Positions 47,601-57,852 of a DNA stretch of 64,000 nt are shown here, piece by piece. The translations under genes and the position numbers were made by a program. The notes under the pieces are model-generated. The model was not told the DNA's origin and searched no databases. It saw only the letters and a program-made list of their open reading frames with translations. Position 1 is the first letter of the stretch. Every line of letters begins with the position of its first letter. Source of the DNA: Diaphorobacter limosus (GTDB taxonomy: Bacteria; Pseudomonadota; Gammaproteobacteria; Burkholderiales; Burkholderiaceae_C); the NCBI RefSeq assembly GCF_033100095.1, contig NZ_CP136921.1:4035616-4099615 (forward strand). The letters run 5' to 3'.

Positions 47601-50216
47601 TCAATTTGTAGTCAAACGCTTGAGCTGGTAGAGCGCATCCAGCGCCTCGCGTGGCGACAGTTGGTCGGGGTTGATCTGCGCCAGGGCCGATTCCACGGGG
47701 CTCACCGCCTGGATCTCGGGTGCGGGCGGCGGGGCGAACAGGTCCACCTGCAGGTCATCCTCGCCCGCGCGCTCCTCCAGCGCCGCCAGCGTGTGGCGCG
47801 CGTGGTTGAGCACGGCGGCGGGCACGCCGGCCAGTTTGGCGACCTGGATGCCGTAGCTGCGGCTGGCCGGACCGGCCTGGATTTCGTGCAGGAAGACGAT
47901 GTCGTGCCCCGCCTCGGTGGCTCCCACATGCACGTTGACCGCATGCGCATGGCGCGCCGCCAGCTCGGTCAGCTCGAAGTAATGCGTGGCGAACAGCGTG
48001 AAGGCGCGGGTCTTGTCGTGCAGGTGCGTGGCAATGCCGCTGGCCAGGGCCAGGCCGTCGAAGGTGCTGGTGCCGCGGCCGATCTCGTCCATCAGCACCA
48101 GGCTGTGCGGCGTGGCGCCATGCAGTATCTGCGCGGCCTCGGTCATCTCCAGCATGAAGGTGGACTGCGCATTCGCCAGGTCGTCGGCCGCGCCTATGCG
48201 GGTGTGGATGGCGTCTATCGGCCCCAGGCGGCAGGCGCTGGCCGGCACATGGCTGCCCATGCTGGCCAGCAGCACGATGAGGGCCACTTGGCGCATGTAG
48301 GTGGACTTGCCGCCCATGTTGGGGCCGGTGATGATCTGCATGCGCTGGTTGGCGTTCAGGCGCGTGTGGTTGGGGATGAAGGCGCCGCTCGATGTTTCGG
48401 CCAGCCGGCCTTCGACCACCGGGTGGCGCCCGGCCTCTATGTCTATGCAGGGCTCGTTCACGAACTGCGGCGCGCACCAGTTGAGGGTCAGCGAGCGCTC
48501 GGCCAGGCAGCAGAGCACGTCCAGCTGCGCCAGCGCCTGCGCCAGGCGCGTGAGCCGCGCCACATGGGGCTGGAGCTGGTCGAGCACCTGCTCGTACAGC
48601 CATTTCTCGCGTGCCAGGCCCCGCTCCTGCGCCGACAGGGCCTTGTCCTCGAAGGCTTTGAGCTCGGGCGTGATGAAGCGCTCGGCGTTCTTCAGCGTCT
48701 GGCGCCGGCGGTAGTTCTCCGGCACCTTGTCCACATGGCTGGCCGTGACCTCGATGTAAAAGCCATGCACCTTGTTGAACTGCACGCGCAGGTTGGGGAT
48801 GGCGGTGCGCGCCTTCTCGCGCGTTTCCAGATCGAGCAGGAAGTCGTCGCAGTTGTTCTGTATGGCGCGCAGCTCGTCCAGTTCGGCATCGAACCCCGGG
48901 GCGATCACGCCGCCGTCGCGCACCAGGGCGGCGGGTTCCTCCAGGATGGCGGCGTGCAGCAGGGCGGTGCAGTCGGCGGGCGGCTGCAGCTCGGCAAAAA
49001 TTTGAGCCAAATATGGCTCTGGCGCTTGACTGGTAAGCGCTAAAAGCTCTGCTTTTTGTAGTGTCTTGCACAGCGCCACCAGTTCGCGCGGGCGCACCTG
49101 GCGCAGCGCGATGCGGGCCGTGATGCGCTCCACGTCGCTCACGCCCTTGAGTTCGCCGCGCAGCAGCTGCCACGGCCCCTGGCCGCTGCCCGCGCCGCGC
49201 AGAACCTGCGTGGCGGCCAGGCGCTGGCGCGCGGCGGTGCGATTGCGCTCGGGCTCCAGTAGCCAGTTCTTCAGCAGCCGGCTGCCCATGCCGGTCATGC
49301 AGCTGTCGAGCAGCGAGAACAGCGTCGGGCCGTCTTCGCCGCGCAGGGTCTTGACCAGTTCCAGGTTGCGCCGGGTGGCCGCCGGCAGGTGGATCAGTGC
49401 GTCGCCCTGCTGCACGCGCACGCCGTGCACATGGGTCAGGGTGCGGCCCTGGGTGTGCTCGGCGTATTGCAGGAGCGCGGCGGCGGCGGCATGGGCATCG
49501 GCCAGGCCCTCGGCGTTCCAGGCCTGCAGGCTGGCCGCGCCCAGGTGTTCGAGCAGCTTGCGCTGGCCCAAGGCGGCGTCGAACTGCCAGTCGGGCCGCA
49601 GGCTCATGGGGCAGGTGAAGGCGCCGCCCTGGCGCAGCTGGTTCAGTTGCTCCTCAAAGCGCTGGGTGATGCCGGCGCTGTAGACCAGTTCGCTGGGTGC
49701 TATGCGCGCCAGCCAGGCGCCCAGTTCGGCCTGCGTGCATTCGGCCAGCTGCACCACGCCCTGGGTGACCGACAGCCAGGCCAGGCCGCAGCGCGCGCGC
49801 GCACCCTGGTGCACGGCCAGCAGCATGGATTCGCTTTTGTCGGGCAGCAGCTCGCTGTCGGTCAGCGTGCCGGGCGTCACCACGCGCACCACCTTGCGCT
49901 CCACCGGGCCTTTGCTGGCGCCCACCTCGCCCACCTGCTCGGCAATCGCCACCGATTCGCCCAGCTTGATGAGCCGGCCCAGGTAGTTCTCCAGCGCGTG
50001 AAACGGCACGCCGGCCATGGTGACGGGTTGGCCGGCCGACTGGCCGCGCTGGGTCAGCGTGATGTCCAACAGGCGCGCGGCCTTCTCGGCGTCGGCGTAG
50101 AACAGCTCGTAGAAATCGCCCATGCGGTAGAGCAGCAGGGTGTCCGGATGCTGGCTTTTCAGGGCCAGGTACTGGGCCATCATGGGCGTATGCGCGGAGA
50201 AGTCTATTTTTGTCAT
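47601..50216 (-). CDS. mutS: DNA mismatch repair protein MutS
   Basis: 871 aa. Mismatch-binding N-terminal domain with the Phe-x-Glu segment [14 protein letters not shown], ATPase domain with Walker [17 protein letters not shown], Walker [16 protein letters not shown] and the helix-turn-helix dimerisation region. The start [13 protein letters not shown] at 50216 is chosen from homology to the expected beginning; the eight codons before it lie in the junction with the integrase gene. Only about 20 bp separate the start from the integrase stop and no clear ribosome-binding site is visible. An interspersed repeat copy lies in frame at 49001-49061 (encodes [15 protein letters not shown]). Starts mismatch repair with MutL. 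Confidence 0.95.
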   Translation of the reverse strand: MTKIDFSAHTPMMAQYLALKSQHPDTLLLYRMGDFYELFYADAEKAARLLDITLTQRGQSAGQPVTMAGVPFHALENYLGRLIKLGESVAIAEQVGEVGASKGPVERKVVRVVTPGTLTDSELLPDKSESMLLAVHQGARARCGLAWLSVTQGVVQLAECTQAELGAWLARIAPSELVYSAGITQRFEEQLNQLRQGGAFTCPMSLRPDWQFDAALGQRKLLEHLGAASLQAWNAEGLADAHAAAAALLQYAEHTQGRTLTHVHGVRVQQGDALIHLPAATRRNLELVKTLRGEDGPTLFSLLDSCMTGMGSRLLKNWLLEPERNRTAARQRLAATQVLRGAGSGQGPWQLLRGELKGVSDVERITARIALRQVRPRELVALCKTLQKAELLALTSQAPEPYLAQIFAELQPPADCTALLHAAILEEPAALVRDGGVIAPGFDAELDELRAIQNNCDDFLLDLETREKARTAIPNLRVQFNKVHGFYIEVTASHVDKVPENYRRRQTLKNAERFITPELKAFEDKALSAQERGLAREKWLYEQVLDQLQPHVARLTRLAQALAQLDVLCCLAERSLTLNWCAPQFVNEPCIDIEAGRHPVVEGRLAETSSGAFIPNHTRLNANQRMQIITGPNMGGKSTYMRQVALIVLLASMGSHVPASACRLGPIDAIHTRIGAADDLANAQSTFMLEMTEAAQILHGATPHSLVLMDEIGRGTSTFDGLALASGIATHLHDKTRAFTLFATHYFELTELAARHAHAVNVHVGATEAGHDIVFLHEIQAGPASRSYGIQVAKLAGVPAAVLNHARHTLAALEERAGEDDLQVDLFAPPPAPEIQAVSPVESALAQINPDQLSPREALDALYQLKRLTTN
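49001..49061. repeat. short interspersed repeat, copy g (inside mutS)
   Basis: TTTGAGCCAAATATGGCTCT, then GGCGCTTGACTGGTAAGCGC and TAAAAGCTCTGCTTTTTGTA. Same core as copies a and c. It is in frame, so mutS tolerates it; it encodes part of the connector/lever region. Confidence 0.55.
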
Positions 50217-50236
50217 TAAAATCAATAACTTAGAAA

Positions 50237-51484
50237 TCACTCCGCCAGTTCTTGGTGTAATTTCGGTGTAATTTGAGCCATGTTTTGCATGCCCTCCCAG
50301 ATGCGCTCAAGCTCCTTGGAGGACTCCGTGTCTATCCATCGACCGTAGACCGTCACGAGCATGGAGTAGTCCTTGTGCCCCATCTGGTTGGCGATGAAGG
50401 CCAGGTTGCCCCGCGCCGTGAGGTTCCAGCAGGCGTAGGTGTGCCGGGTCTGATAGGCCGGACGCGCACGGATTTCAGCGCGCCGAACCAGGTTGGCCCA
50501 TTTGGTGTTCCAGGCGCTCGGCACAAAGTAGTCGTTGACGACCGCCTTGCGCGCCTGCGTCTTGGGCGACAGCAGCACGCGCACATGGTCGGTGCGCGAT
50601 TCGTGGCGGTTCAGCCAAACGGTCAGATCGGCTGCTTCGCGCTTCTCCGCGTCGGCGACCAGCACCTTCAAGGCATCGCGTGCCGGCGGCTGCAGCAGCA
50701 CGGTGCGCTCTTTCTTCGTCTTGGGCACCTTGAACGTCACCGACTGCGTGATCGAGCGGCGCACGGTGATCTTGCTGAAATCCGGCGCTATGTCCTCAAC
50801 GGCCAGGGCGCACAGTTCGCCCGGCCGCAGCCCGGCATAGACGGCCACCGTCACGGCGGCCTTGTCGATCGGGTGCAGGCAACCCTTCTCGATGAGCGCC
50901 AGGTATTCCTCGTAAGTCAGCGGGTCCGGGTCTTTGATGCTCTTGGTGAAGCGCACGCAGTGCTTGCCGAGTTCGCAGCAGTATTTGTTGTTCTCGCACC
51001 AGTAGAGGAAGCCGGAGAAGGTCGCCAGATAGTGGTTCACCGTGGAGACGGCGCGCGTGGCGATCAGATCCACGCGCAGCTTCTGGATGTCCTCAGGCAG
51101 CAGGGAATCCACCATGCGGCTGCGGCCGAGCGTGTCCACGCAGATGTCGAGCGCGACTTCGTAGCGCGATTGCGTTTCCGGCGTGATGTCCACAGCCTTG
51201 AGTGGCTTGTAGCGGTCGCACAGCTCGCCGACGCGCTTGCCGGGCGCCATGGTCGCGGCGGAGCGCGAGTGCGGGAAGAACTCGGACTCGTTGTAGCTGC
51301 CGCTCCTCAGCGCGAACATCGCGGCGCTGCGCAACTGGACGGCGTGCTTGATGTTGTTGCGGGTCGGCTCCAGCCGAAGCGTGTGGGTATGACGGGCGCG
51401 CTTGAACATGAAGAAGACGGGGATCGAACTCCCGCGTACTTCGACGCCGGGATACCCCGTATTGGTTGCCACTGTCTTCGCCAT
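50237..51484 (-). CDS. phage-type tyrosine integrase (DUF3596 N-terminus)
   Basis: 415 aa from ATG 51484. N-terminal arm-binding domain ([20 protein letters not shown]) of the DUF3596 type; catalytic domain with R220 ([12 protein letters not shown]), R347 ([10 protein letters not shown]), H370 ([11 protein letters not shown]) and nucleophile Y380 (VTVYGRW). It ends 20 bp from the mutS start codon, so the island boundary (attL) is probably in or near this junction. Followed upstream by an Xre-type regulator (6 bp) and an excisionase. Typical of prophages and integrative islands. It is intact and could be active. Confidence 0.92.
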   Translation of the reverse strand: MAKTVATNTGYPGVEVRGSSIPVFFMFKRARHTHTLRLEPTRNNIKHAVQLRSAAMFALRSGSYNESEFFPHSRSAATMAPGKRVGELCDRYKPLKAVDITPETQSRYEVALDICVDTLGRSRMVDSLLPEDIQKLRVDLIATRAVSTVNHYLATFSGFLYWCENNKYCCELGKHCVRFTKSIKDPDPLTYEEYLALIEKGCLHPIDKAAVTVAVYAGLRPGELCALAVEDIAPDFSKITVRRSITQSVTFKVPKTKKERTVLLQPPARDALKVLVADAEKREAADLTVWLNRHESRTDHVRVLLSPKTQARKAVVNDYFVPSAWNTKWANLVRRAEIRARPAYQTRHTYACWNLTARGNLAFIANQMGHKDYSMLVTVYGRWIDTESSKELERIWEGMQNMAQITPKLHQELAE

Positions 51485-51489
51485 CTTTC

Positions 51490-51720
51490 TTACCTCACCG
51501 TTGATTTCTCCGCTACGCCATCGAGTGGCCACTGGCCGGTCTTGAGCATGAACAGCTCGAACAACCCAGGTGGCATGGCTCGATCGCCGGCCTCCCATTG
51601 CTGCCATCCACGCATCGAGGCCCGCACGATGTGCGCGGCCTCCGTTTGCGTGAATCCCACGGCAAGGCGGGCTTTGCGGATGGCGTCGGGCGTAGGGTTG
51701 TGAGGTTTCGGGTCGTTCAT
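51490..51720 (-). CDS. Xre-type helix-turn-helix regulator
   Basis: 76 aa. AIRKARLAVGFTQTEAAHIV then SMRGWQQWEAGDRAMPPGLF is a Cro/C1-type HTH with the Q-W-E recognition features. Upstream of the integrase by 6 nt, so probably cotranscribed and regulating integration/excision. A palindrome (51783-51797) overlapping a perfect -10 lies upstream and is a natural autoregulatory operator. Confidence 0.82.
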   Translation of the reverse strand: MNDPKPHNPTPDAIRKARLAVGFTQTEAAHIVRASMRGWQQWEAGDRAMPPGLFELFMLKTGQWPLDGVAEKSTVR

Positions 51721-51777
51721 GGCGCCGATAGCGAAAGCCTGATCCGCGAGCGCGGTCGGGAGGTGCTAACGGCTGGC

Positions 51778-51809
51778 ATTATACACTCATTGAGTGTGTG
51801 AAATTTCAA
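51778..51809 (-). promoter_or_regulatory. promoter with operator upstream of regulator-integrase genes
   Basis: On the minus strand TATAAT (51778-51783) is a perfect -10; TTGAAA (51804-51809) is a possible -35 but at 20 bp, so the -35 assignment is uncertain. ACACTCA-T-TGAGTGT (51783-51797) is a 7-bp inverted repeat between them, a fitting binding site for the Xre-type regulator encoded next. Confidence 0.55.
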
Positions 51810-51843
51810 TTGATCTTCGCGCCGCCTTTGCTCTCCGAAGGGG

Positions 51844-52047
51844 CTAGAAGGCTCTGACCAGGGCATCGCTTTCAACCCATCGCTCGAATTCGCCAAGATT
51901 CACGAAGATGCGTCCGTCGGGTGCTTTGCGCCAAATGCGCCCCTCGATCCACACGCCGCCCTTGATCTTGTGCCGTACCGCGTTCTCGCTATAGCCGGTG
52001 ATTTCGGCAAAGCGCTTGATGAGTACCCATTGATTGGCATAGCCCAT
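51844..52047 (-). CDS. excisionase (DUF1233-like)
   Basis: 67 aa from ATG 52047. GYANQWVLIKRFAEITGYSE, then NAVRHKIKGGVWIEGRIWRK and APDGRIFVNLGEFERWVE match the DUF1233 phage excisionase (winged-helix, recombination directionality factor). With the DUF3596 integrase this forms an integration/excision pair. An ATG on the opposite strand at 52046 opens a 94-codon frame that I do not trust. Confidence 0.8.
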   Translation of the reverse strand: MGYANQWVLIKRFAEITGYSENAVRHKIKGGVWIEGRIWRKAPDGRIFVNLGEFERWVESDALVRAF

Positions 52048-52507
52048 GGCAATGACTCCGCTCAAAAAGGCCATCGACGCAGAAAGGGGGGCGGTCGGCC
52101 TTGCTCAGACCAAATTGTCCGAGGCGGCGCGCGCAGGCAAAACCCGCATGGGCGTGCAAGGGCGCAGAAGGGCGTGGAGGGACGACGAATTACTCAAGGT
52201 TATCGGTTCGAGTAGGGCTTGGCTGCTTCAAACGACCAATGCACCGAATAGGGGCATACCTTCGATTCGTTTGGCGAATGTCATCCGAAGTTGTTGCAGA
52301 ATGTTTACCCAGCTTGGTGATCGGTGGTAGATCAATGGCAAGACCGCACAAGTCGAGCGCGGCCGAACTGGCTGACGATCGTCGGAATTCCTCGCCTGGG
52401 GAACCGTATCGGCGTCGCTGATGCGTCGCCAATGGCTTGTACGGGCCTCGATTGGGATACAGCCCGCTTGCGCTACAAGGCGTGGGGACTAAAGAAGGAG
52501 ATGGTCA
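52048..52507. other. intergenic stretch, no convincing gene
   Basis: 460 bp. Open frames at 52046-52330 (+), 52324-52530 (+) and a minus-strand frame at 52190-52432 are short, overlapping and unlike known families. The end (from about 52480) carries AAGGAGATGGTCA just before the endonuclease start, a good ribosome-binding site. Probably remnants of island genes. Confidence 0.5.
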
Positions 52508-52786
52508 ATGGGGCGAAGAAGCGGGTTTGAGGGATTCCTGCGCGCCACGGCGCGGGCAGTGGCAGCCGCGGAGCGTGAGCACCAGCGAGGCATCCGTGCG
52601 CAGTTGACCCAGGCACGGCAGATCGAGCGCCACCAGCGCATGGCGTTGGCGCAGCAGAACCGTGACGAGCGTGCCGCACAGAAGCTCGCCAAAGCACAGT
52701 ACCTAGCAGACCGGCAGGGCGAAGCCGATGACCTGAACGCCGAACTGCAGGATCGGCTGGAAGAACTGCAAGGCATCCTGACGCAT

Positions 52787-54180
52787 GAGCTTGTCAGAAA
52801 TTTTGTGTGTGAGGCATAGCATGTCGACAAGGAGCATGAATGCCACGCAAGACCAAACCCACCGCTTTGGCGGACCAGGCGGCACAGCCGCAATTTCACA
52901 TCCCGGCCGAGCTGCTTGACCAGTTGGTGACCGGGCCCATGACGCCGGGCCAAGTCCAAGGGCTGTTCGATCAGTTCAAGAAGTCAATTCTTGAGCGGGC
53001 GCTGGGCGCCGAGATGAGTCATCACCTAGGCTATGCGCCCGGCCAAGCCAAGCCCACAGGCGGATCAGCCAACCACCGCAACGGCAAGAGCACCAAGACC
53101 GTACTGACCGATGTGGGGGCGCTGCGCATCGATGTCCCACGCGATCGCGAAGGCAGCTTCGAGCCGCAGCTCATTGGCAAGCACGAGCGGCGCTTTACGG
53201 GTTTCGACGACAAGATCATTGCCATGTACGCACGCGGCATGACGGTGCGCGAGATCCAGGGTTTCCTGGCTCAGATGTACTCGGTGGACGTCTCGCCCGA
53301 GCTCATCAGCCGTGTCACCGATGAGGTGATGGGCGAGGTCACGGCCTGGCAGACACGGCCGCTGGAGGCGATGTACCCGGTGGTGTTCTTCGATGCCCTG
53401 CGGGTCAAGATTCGCGAGGATGCGGTGGTGCGCTCCAAGGCCGTCTACCTGGCGCTGGGCGTACTGCCTGACGGCTCGCGCGACATCCTGGGAATCTGGA
53501 TCGAGAACACCGAGGGGGCGAAGTTCTGGATGAAGGTCTTCAACGATCTGAAGACGCGCGGGGTGCAGGACATCCTGATTGCCGTCACCGACGGCCTCAA
53601 GGGCATGCCAGAGGCGCTGGGCGCAGTGTTCCCGGCGACGACGCTGCAGACCTGCATCGTGCACCTGATCCGGGGTGGCCTGGACTTTGCGTCATGGAAA
53701 GACCGCAAGGCGCTGGCCGCAGCCATCAAACCCATCTACACCGCGGTGAGCGCCGAGGCGGCCGAGGCCGAGTTGGATGCGTTTGCGGCCGGCCCCTGGG
53801 GGCAGCGGTTCCCGACCGTGGTCAGCGCCTGGCGCCGGGCCTGGGACAAGGTCATCCCGTTCTTCGCCTTCCCGCCCGAGGTGCGGCGCGTGATCTACAC
53901 CACCAACGCCATCGAGAGCGTGAACGCACGGCTGCGCAAGATCATCAAAACGCGCGGCCACTTCCCCAGCGACGAGGCGGCCACCAAGCTGATCTGGCTG
54001 GCGCTGCGCAACATCACCGCGGACTGGGGGCGGGCGGCCAACCACTGGAAATCAGCGATGAACCAATTTGCGATCCTCTACGAGGACCGATTTACCAGAT
54101 CGGGCCAGTAAGATCACCAAGCCGCCTCACGATTGAGTGACGGATTCAACAGCCTCACACACAGAAATCCTGACACTCCC
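52787..54180 (+). mobile_element. IS256-family insertion sequence, copy 1
   Basis: 1394 bp, flanked by 8-bp target duplications TGACGCAT (52779-52786 and 54181-54188). Ends: GAGCTTGTCAGAAATTTTGT and, inverted, GGGAGTGTCAGGATTTCTGT. Carries one transposase gene. The same element, in opposite orientation, occurs at 56202-57595. Confidence 0.95.
52840..54111 (+). CDS. IS256-family transposase (copy 1)
   Basis: 423 aa. Mutator/IS256 DDE fold: first Asp in VVFFDALRVKIREDAVV, second in IAVTDGLKGMPEAL, catalytic Glu in TTNAIESVNARLRKIIK. Full length, no frameshift. Differs from the second copy by one residue (Phe in WGQRFPTVV here, Ser there). Confidence 0.96.
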   Translation: MPRKTKPTALADQAAQPQFHIPAELLDQLVTGPMTPGQVQGLFDQFKKSILERALGAEMSHHLGYAPGQAKPTGGSANHRNGKSTKTVLTDVGALRIDVPRDREGSFEPQLIGKHERRFTGFDDKIIAMYARGMTVREIQGFLAQMYSVDVSPELISRVTDEVMGEVTAWQTRPLEAMYPVVFFDALRVKIREDAVVRSKAVYLALGVLPDGSRDILGIWIENTEGAKFWMKVFNDLKTRGVQDILIAVTDGLKGMPEALGAVFPATTLQTCIVHLIRGGLDFASWKDRKALAAAIKPIYTAVSAEAAEAELDAFAAGPWGQRFPTVVSAWRRAWDKVIPFFAFPPEVRRVIYTTNAIESVNARLRKIIKTRGHFPSDEAATKLIWLALRNITADWGRAANHWKSAMNQFAILYEDRFTRSGQ

Positions 54181-56201
54181 TGACGCATACGCTGTCGCTT
54201 GATGACCGGATCGACTTCGACGCGCTGCGGCCGGCAGCGCATTTCGAAGCCTTCAAGCCGCCGCAGGAACTCGCACCGGGCCGCGCCCCACGCGCGCCAC
54301 AGATATCCCCACCCTCTGGCCTGCGCAAGCTGATTCCGGGAGCGGCCAAGAAGCATGCTGCCGCACTGGCCAAGGCGGCCAGCGACCATCAGTCGGAAGT
54401 CGCTCGCTTCAACCAGGCCGAGGCCGTCAAGCGCGAGGAGTTTGCCAAGCTCAAGGCGGACTACGACCAGCGCAAGAGCCAGTTCGAGATGGAGGTCCAG
54501 CGCCGCAACGCCGAGGTCGATGAGTTCCAGACGGCCTACCGTGCGAAGGAACCGGACCCGTGGTGGCCTACAACGAGATGGTGCTTGCGCGGTCTGAGTA
54601 CCCCACGGAGGGGTTCCCGCAGAAATTCCGCATCGCCTACAGCCCGGACTCCTCGGAGCTGATCGTGGAATACGACCTGCCGGAAGTACAGGCGATCCCC
54701 AAGGAGGCGGAGTACCGCTACGTCAAGACCAAGGACGCCATCGAGTCCAAGGCCAGGAAGCCGGTAGAGATCAAGCAGCTCTACCAGGACATCGTCGCCT
54801 CGATCACGCTGCGCACCTTGCACGAGCTGTTCGAAGCCGATCAGGCCGATGCGCTCGCGCTGGCCACCTTCAATGGCATGGTGGACACGCACGATCCGGC
54901 CAGCGGGCGCGAGGTACGGGTGCCGGTCGTGTCGGTGCGGGCGCCGAAGATGGAATTCTTGGGCCTGCGGCTGGAGAAGGTCGACAACGTGGCCTGCCTG
55001 CGAAATCTTGGCGCCCAGGTGTCCAACCGCCCCGACGAGTTGCAGGCAGTCAAGCCAATCGTCGAATTCGACATGGTCGACAAGCGCTTCATCGAGCAAG
55101 GGGATGCGCTGTCGGGGCTCGAAACGCGCCCGAACCTGATGGACCTGACGCCGGCGGACTTCGAAGTGCTCGTGTCCAATCTCTTCAGCAAGATGGGACT
55201 GGATACCAAGCTCACGCGGAGTTCTCGGGATGGCGGCGTGGATGCGGTCGCCTTCGACACGCGCCCCGTGCTCGGTGGCAAGGTCGTGATCCAAGCCAAG
55301 CGCTACCGCGACACGGTGGGAGTGAGCGCTGTTCGTGATCTGTACGGGACCATGCTCAACGAAGGTGCCAACAAGGGCATCTTGGTCTGCACCAGTGGCT
55401 ATGGGCCCGATGCGTACAACTTTTCCAAAGACAAGCCGATTGAGTTGATTGACGGTGGCGGGCTGCTGTATCTCTTGCGCGAGCATGCAGGGACCGCGGC
55501 GCGGATTGCCGTGTGACTGTCTAATCAGATTGGAGAGGCGAAGGCTAGTACATGCCGATGCCTGCGAGATTTATCAGTAGATCGGAGGACTAATGTTTGA
55601 GCCAATAGAAGCGCTGGATGCGTACAACAAGAACATCAACATTCTCATTGGCTCAGGTGCTTCAGCAGATTTGTTCCCGACGCTTGCACTCGCAGTCAAG
55701 GATGCAAAGGGGATCAGAGAAACGATTGAGACACTCGCCACGAAGTTTGAAAATGAGACTGAGAAACGAACAGCCTTGTTCATGCACTACTACAACACGT
55801 GCATCTTCCCTGTGCAGACCTTCAACCCAAGTGCCGTTACCTCAGATGAGGGAAAAGAAAATCTGGAAAATTATGAGATTTTCTTGACAACGCTCTTGGG
55901 TTTGCTGGATCGAAGGAAAGACCTCAACCGCAAGATCAACATTTTTACTACCAACTATGATGGATGCTTGGCTCACACAGCCGACAGCATTCTCATGAAG
56001 GGCTCGCACGATTTTGTGGTGAACGATGGCACCTCAGGCTTTCACAGGAAGCACCTGCACTCCAAGAATTTCAGCACATTCCAGTGTCAAACCGGGATAT
56101 TTGAGCGCAGCAACTACGGCATTCCACAGCTCAACATCATCCACCTTCATGGCTCTGTCTACTGGTCCAAAAACGGTGAGAAAATTGAAGTCAAGTACCG
56201 C

Positions 56202-57595
56202 GGGAGTGTCAGGATTTCTGTGTGTGAGGCTGTTGAATCCGTCACTCAATCGTGAGGCGGCTTGGTGATCTTACTGGCCCGATCTGGTAAATCGGTCCTC
56301 GTAGAGGATCGCAAATTGGTTCATCGCTGATTTCCAGTGGTTGGCCGCCCGCCCCCAGTCCGCGGTGATGTTGCGCAGCGCCAGCCAGATCAGCTTGGTG
56401 GCCGCCTCGTCGCTGGGGAAGTGGCCGCGCGTTTTGATGATCTTGCGCAGCCGTGCGTTCACGCTCTCGATGGCGTTGGTGGTGTAGATCACGCGCCGCA
56501 CCTCGGGCGGGAAGGCGAAGAACGGGATGACCTTGTCCCAGGCCCGGCGCCAGGCGCTGACCACGGTCGGGGAACGCTGCCCCCAGGGGCCGGCCGCAAA
56601 CGCATCCAACTCGGCCTCGGCCGCCTCGGCGCTCACCGCGGTGTAGATGGGTTTGATGGCTGCGGCCAGCGCCTTGCGGTCTTTCCATGACGCAAAGTCC
56701 AGGCCACCCCGGATCAGGTGCACGATGCAGGTCTGCAGCGTCGTCGCCGGGAACACTGCGCCCAGCGCCTCTGGCATGCCCTTGAGGCCGTCGGTGACGG
56801 CAATCAGGATGTCCTGCACCCCGCGCGTCTTCAGATCGTTGAAGACCTTCATCCAGAACTTCGCCCCCTCGGTGTTCTCGATCCAGATTCCCAGGATGTC
56901 GCGCGAGCCGTCAGGCAGTACGCCCAGCGCCAGGTAGACGGCCTTGGAGCGCACCACCGCATCCTCGCGAATCTTGACCCGCAGGGCATCGAAGAACACC
57001 ACCGGGTACATCGCCTCCAGCGGCCGTGTCTGCCAGGCCGTGACCTCGCCCATCACCTCATCGGTGACACGGCTGATGAGCTCGGGCGAGACGTCCACCG
57101 AGTACATCTGAGCCAGGAAACCCTGGATCTCGCGCACCGTCATGCCGCGTGCGTACATGGCGATGATCTTGTCGTCGAAACCCGTAAAGCGCCGCTCGTG
57201 CTTGCCAATGAGCTGCGGCTCGAAGCTGCCTTCGCGATCGCGTGGGACATCGATGCGCAGCGCCCCCACATCGGTCAGTACGGTCTTGGTGCTCTTGCCG
57301 TTGCGGTGGTTGGCTGATCCGCCTGTGGGCTTGGCTTGGCCGGGCGCATAGCCTAGGTGATGACTCATCTCGGCGCCCAGCGCCCGCTCAAGAATTGACT
57401 TCTTGAACTGATCGAACAGCCCTTGGACTTGGCCCGGCGTCATGGGCCCGGTCACCAACTGGTCAAGCAGCTCGGCCGGGATGTGAAATTGCGGCTGTGC
57501 CGCCTGGTCCGCCAAAGCGGTGGGTTTGGTCTTGCGTGGCATTCATGCTCCTTGTCGACATGCTATGCCTCACACACAAAATTTCTGACAAGCTC
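56202..57595 (-). mobile_element. IS256-family insertion sequence, copy 2 (inverted)
   Basis: 1394 bp, same length and ends as copy 1, opposite orientation, with 8-bp duplications AGTACCGC (56194-56201 and 57596-57603). It sits inside the SIR2 gene. The two copies enclose about 2 kb. Confidence 0.95.
56271..57542 (-). CDS. IS256-family transposase (copy 2)
   Basis: 423 aa, nearly identical to copy 1: one amino acid change (WGQRSPTVV) and a silent one. DDE residues are all present (FDALRVK, VTDGLKG, AIESVNA). Recent transposition is implied. Confidence 0.96.
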   Translation of the reverse strand: MPRKTKPTALADQAAQPQFHIPAELLDQLVTGPMTPGQVQGLFDQFKKSILERALGAEMSHHLGYAPGQAKPTGGSANHRNGKSTKTVLTDVGALRIDVPRDREGSFEPQLIGKHERRFTGFDDKIIAMYARGMTVREIQGFLAQMYSVDVSPELISRVTDEVMGEVTAWQTRPLEAMYPVVFFDALRVKIREDAVVRSKAVYLALGVLPDGSRDILGIWIENTEGAKFWMKVFNDLKTRGVQDILIAVTDGLKGMPEALGAVFPATTLQTCIVHLIRGGLDFASWKDRKALAAAIKPIYTAVSAEAAEAELDAFAAGPWGQRSPTVVSAWRRAWDKVIPFFAFPPEVRRVIYTTNAIESVNARLRKIIKTRGHFPSDEAATKLIWLALRNITADWGRAANHWKSAMNQFAILYEDRFTRSGQ

Positions 57596-57852
57596 AGTAC
57601 CGCAATGACTTCAACAACCTTCTGACCCAACAGACCATCGGCAAGCTCAAAAAATATTCAACATTCCTTGGCACCAAGGACAACAAGACCGAAGACATCC
57701 CCACCTTGTCCTTCAGCAAGAAGCAGATGGATACCTTCTGGGGCGAGTACAACAAGCTTCCCATCGTGAACCCTACCAAGTGGAAGTTTGAGGTTGCCCT
57801 TGAAAACTGGAGTTCTTAACCCTTGTTGAAAATACCGACAAGGAGTTCAGAG

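Larger units (their letters stand above)
52508..55516 (+). pseudogene. Mrr-like restriction endonuclease, broken by IS256-type insertion and frameshift
   Basis: Three pieces. 52508-52786 encodes the coiled-coil N-terminus (MGRRSGFEGFLRATARAVAA); 54189-54559 continues it after the IS (TLSLDDRIDFDALRPAAHFE); 54560-55516 continues in another frame. Rejoining across the 8-bp duplication TGACGCAT restores frame at the IS, but at about 54558-54560 a 1-nt loss switches frame (left half reads into WWPTT, right half starts VVAYNEMVLARSEYPTEGF). The C-terminal Mrr_cat domain is clear: DFEVLVSNLFSKMGLDTKLT, GGVDAVAFD and VVIQAKRYRDTV with the D...QxK catalytic core. Original length about 535 aa. The product should be inactive; a sequencing error at the frameshift would still leave the IS. 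Confidence 0.85.
55593..57794 (+). pseudogene. SIR2-domain defence-type protein, broken by IS256 copy and truncated by IS3
   Basis: 55593-56201 gives the N-terminal 203 residues; after removal of the IS (8-bp duplication AGTACCGC) the frame continues at 57604 with NDFNNLLTQQTIGKLKKYST and stops abruptly at the IS3 end. SIR2-like NAD-binding motifs: NINILIGSGASADLFPTLAL, KINIFTTNYDGCLAHTA and NIIHLHGSVYWSKN (catalytic His). GGAGG precedes ATG 55593. The gene is visibly AT-richer than its surroundings, a sign of transfer. SIR2-domain proteins of this kind serve in phage defence by depleting NAD; partner genes would have been downstream but are replaced by ISs. Confidence 0.85.

Noticed and set aside
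52046..52330. 94-codon plus-strand frame opposite the excisionase start
   Set aside because: Its ATG overlaps the excisionase ATG on the other strand and the translation matches no family; probably chance.
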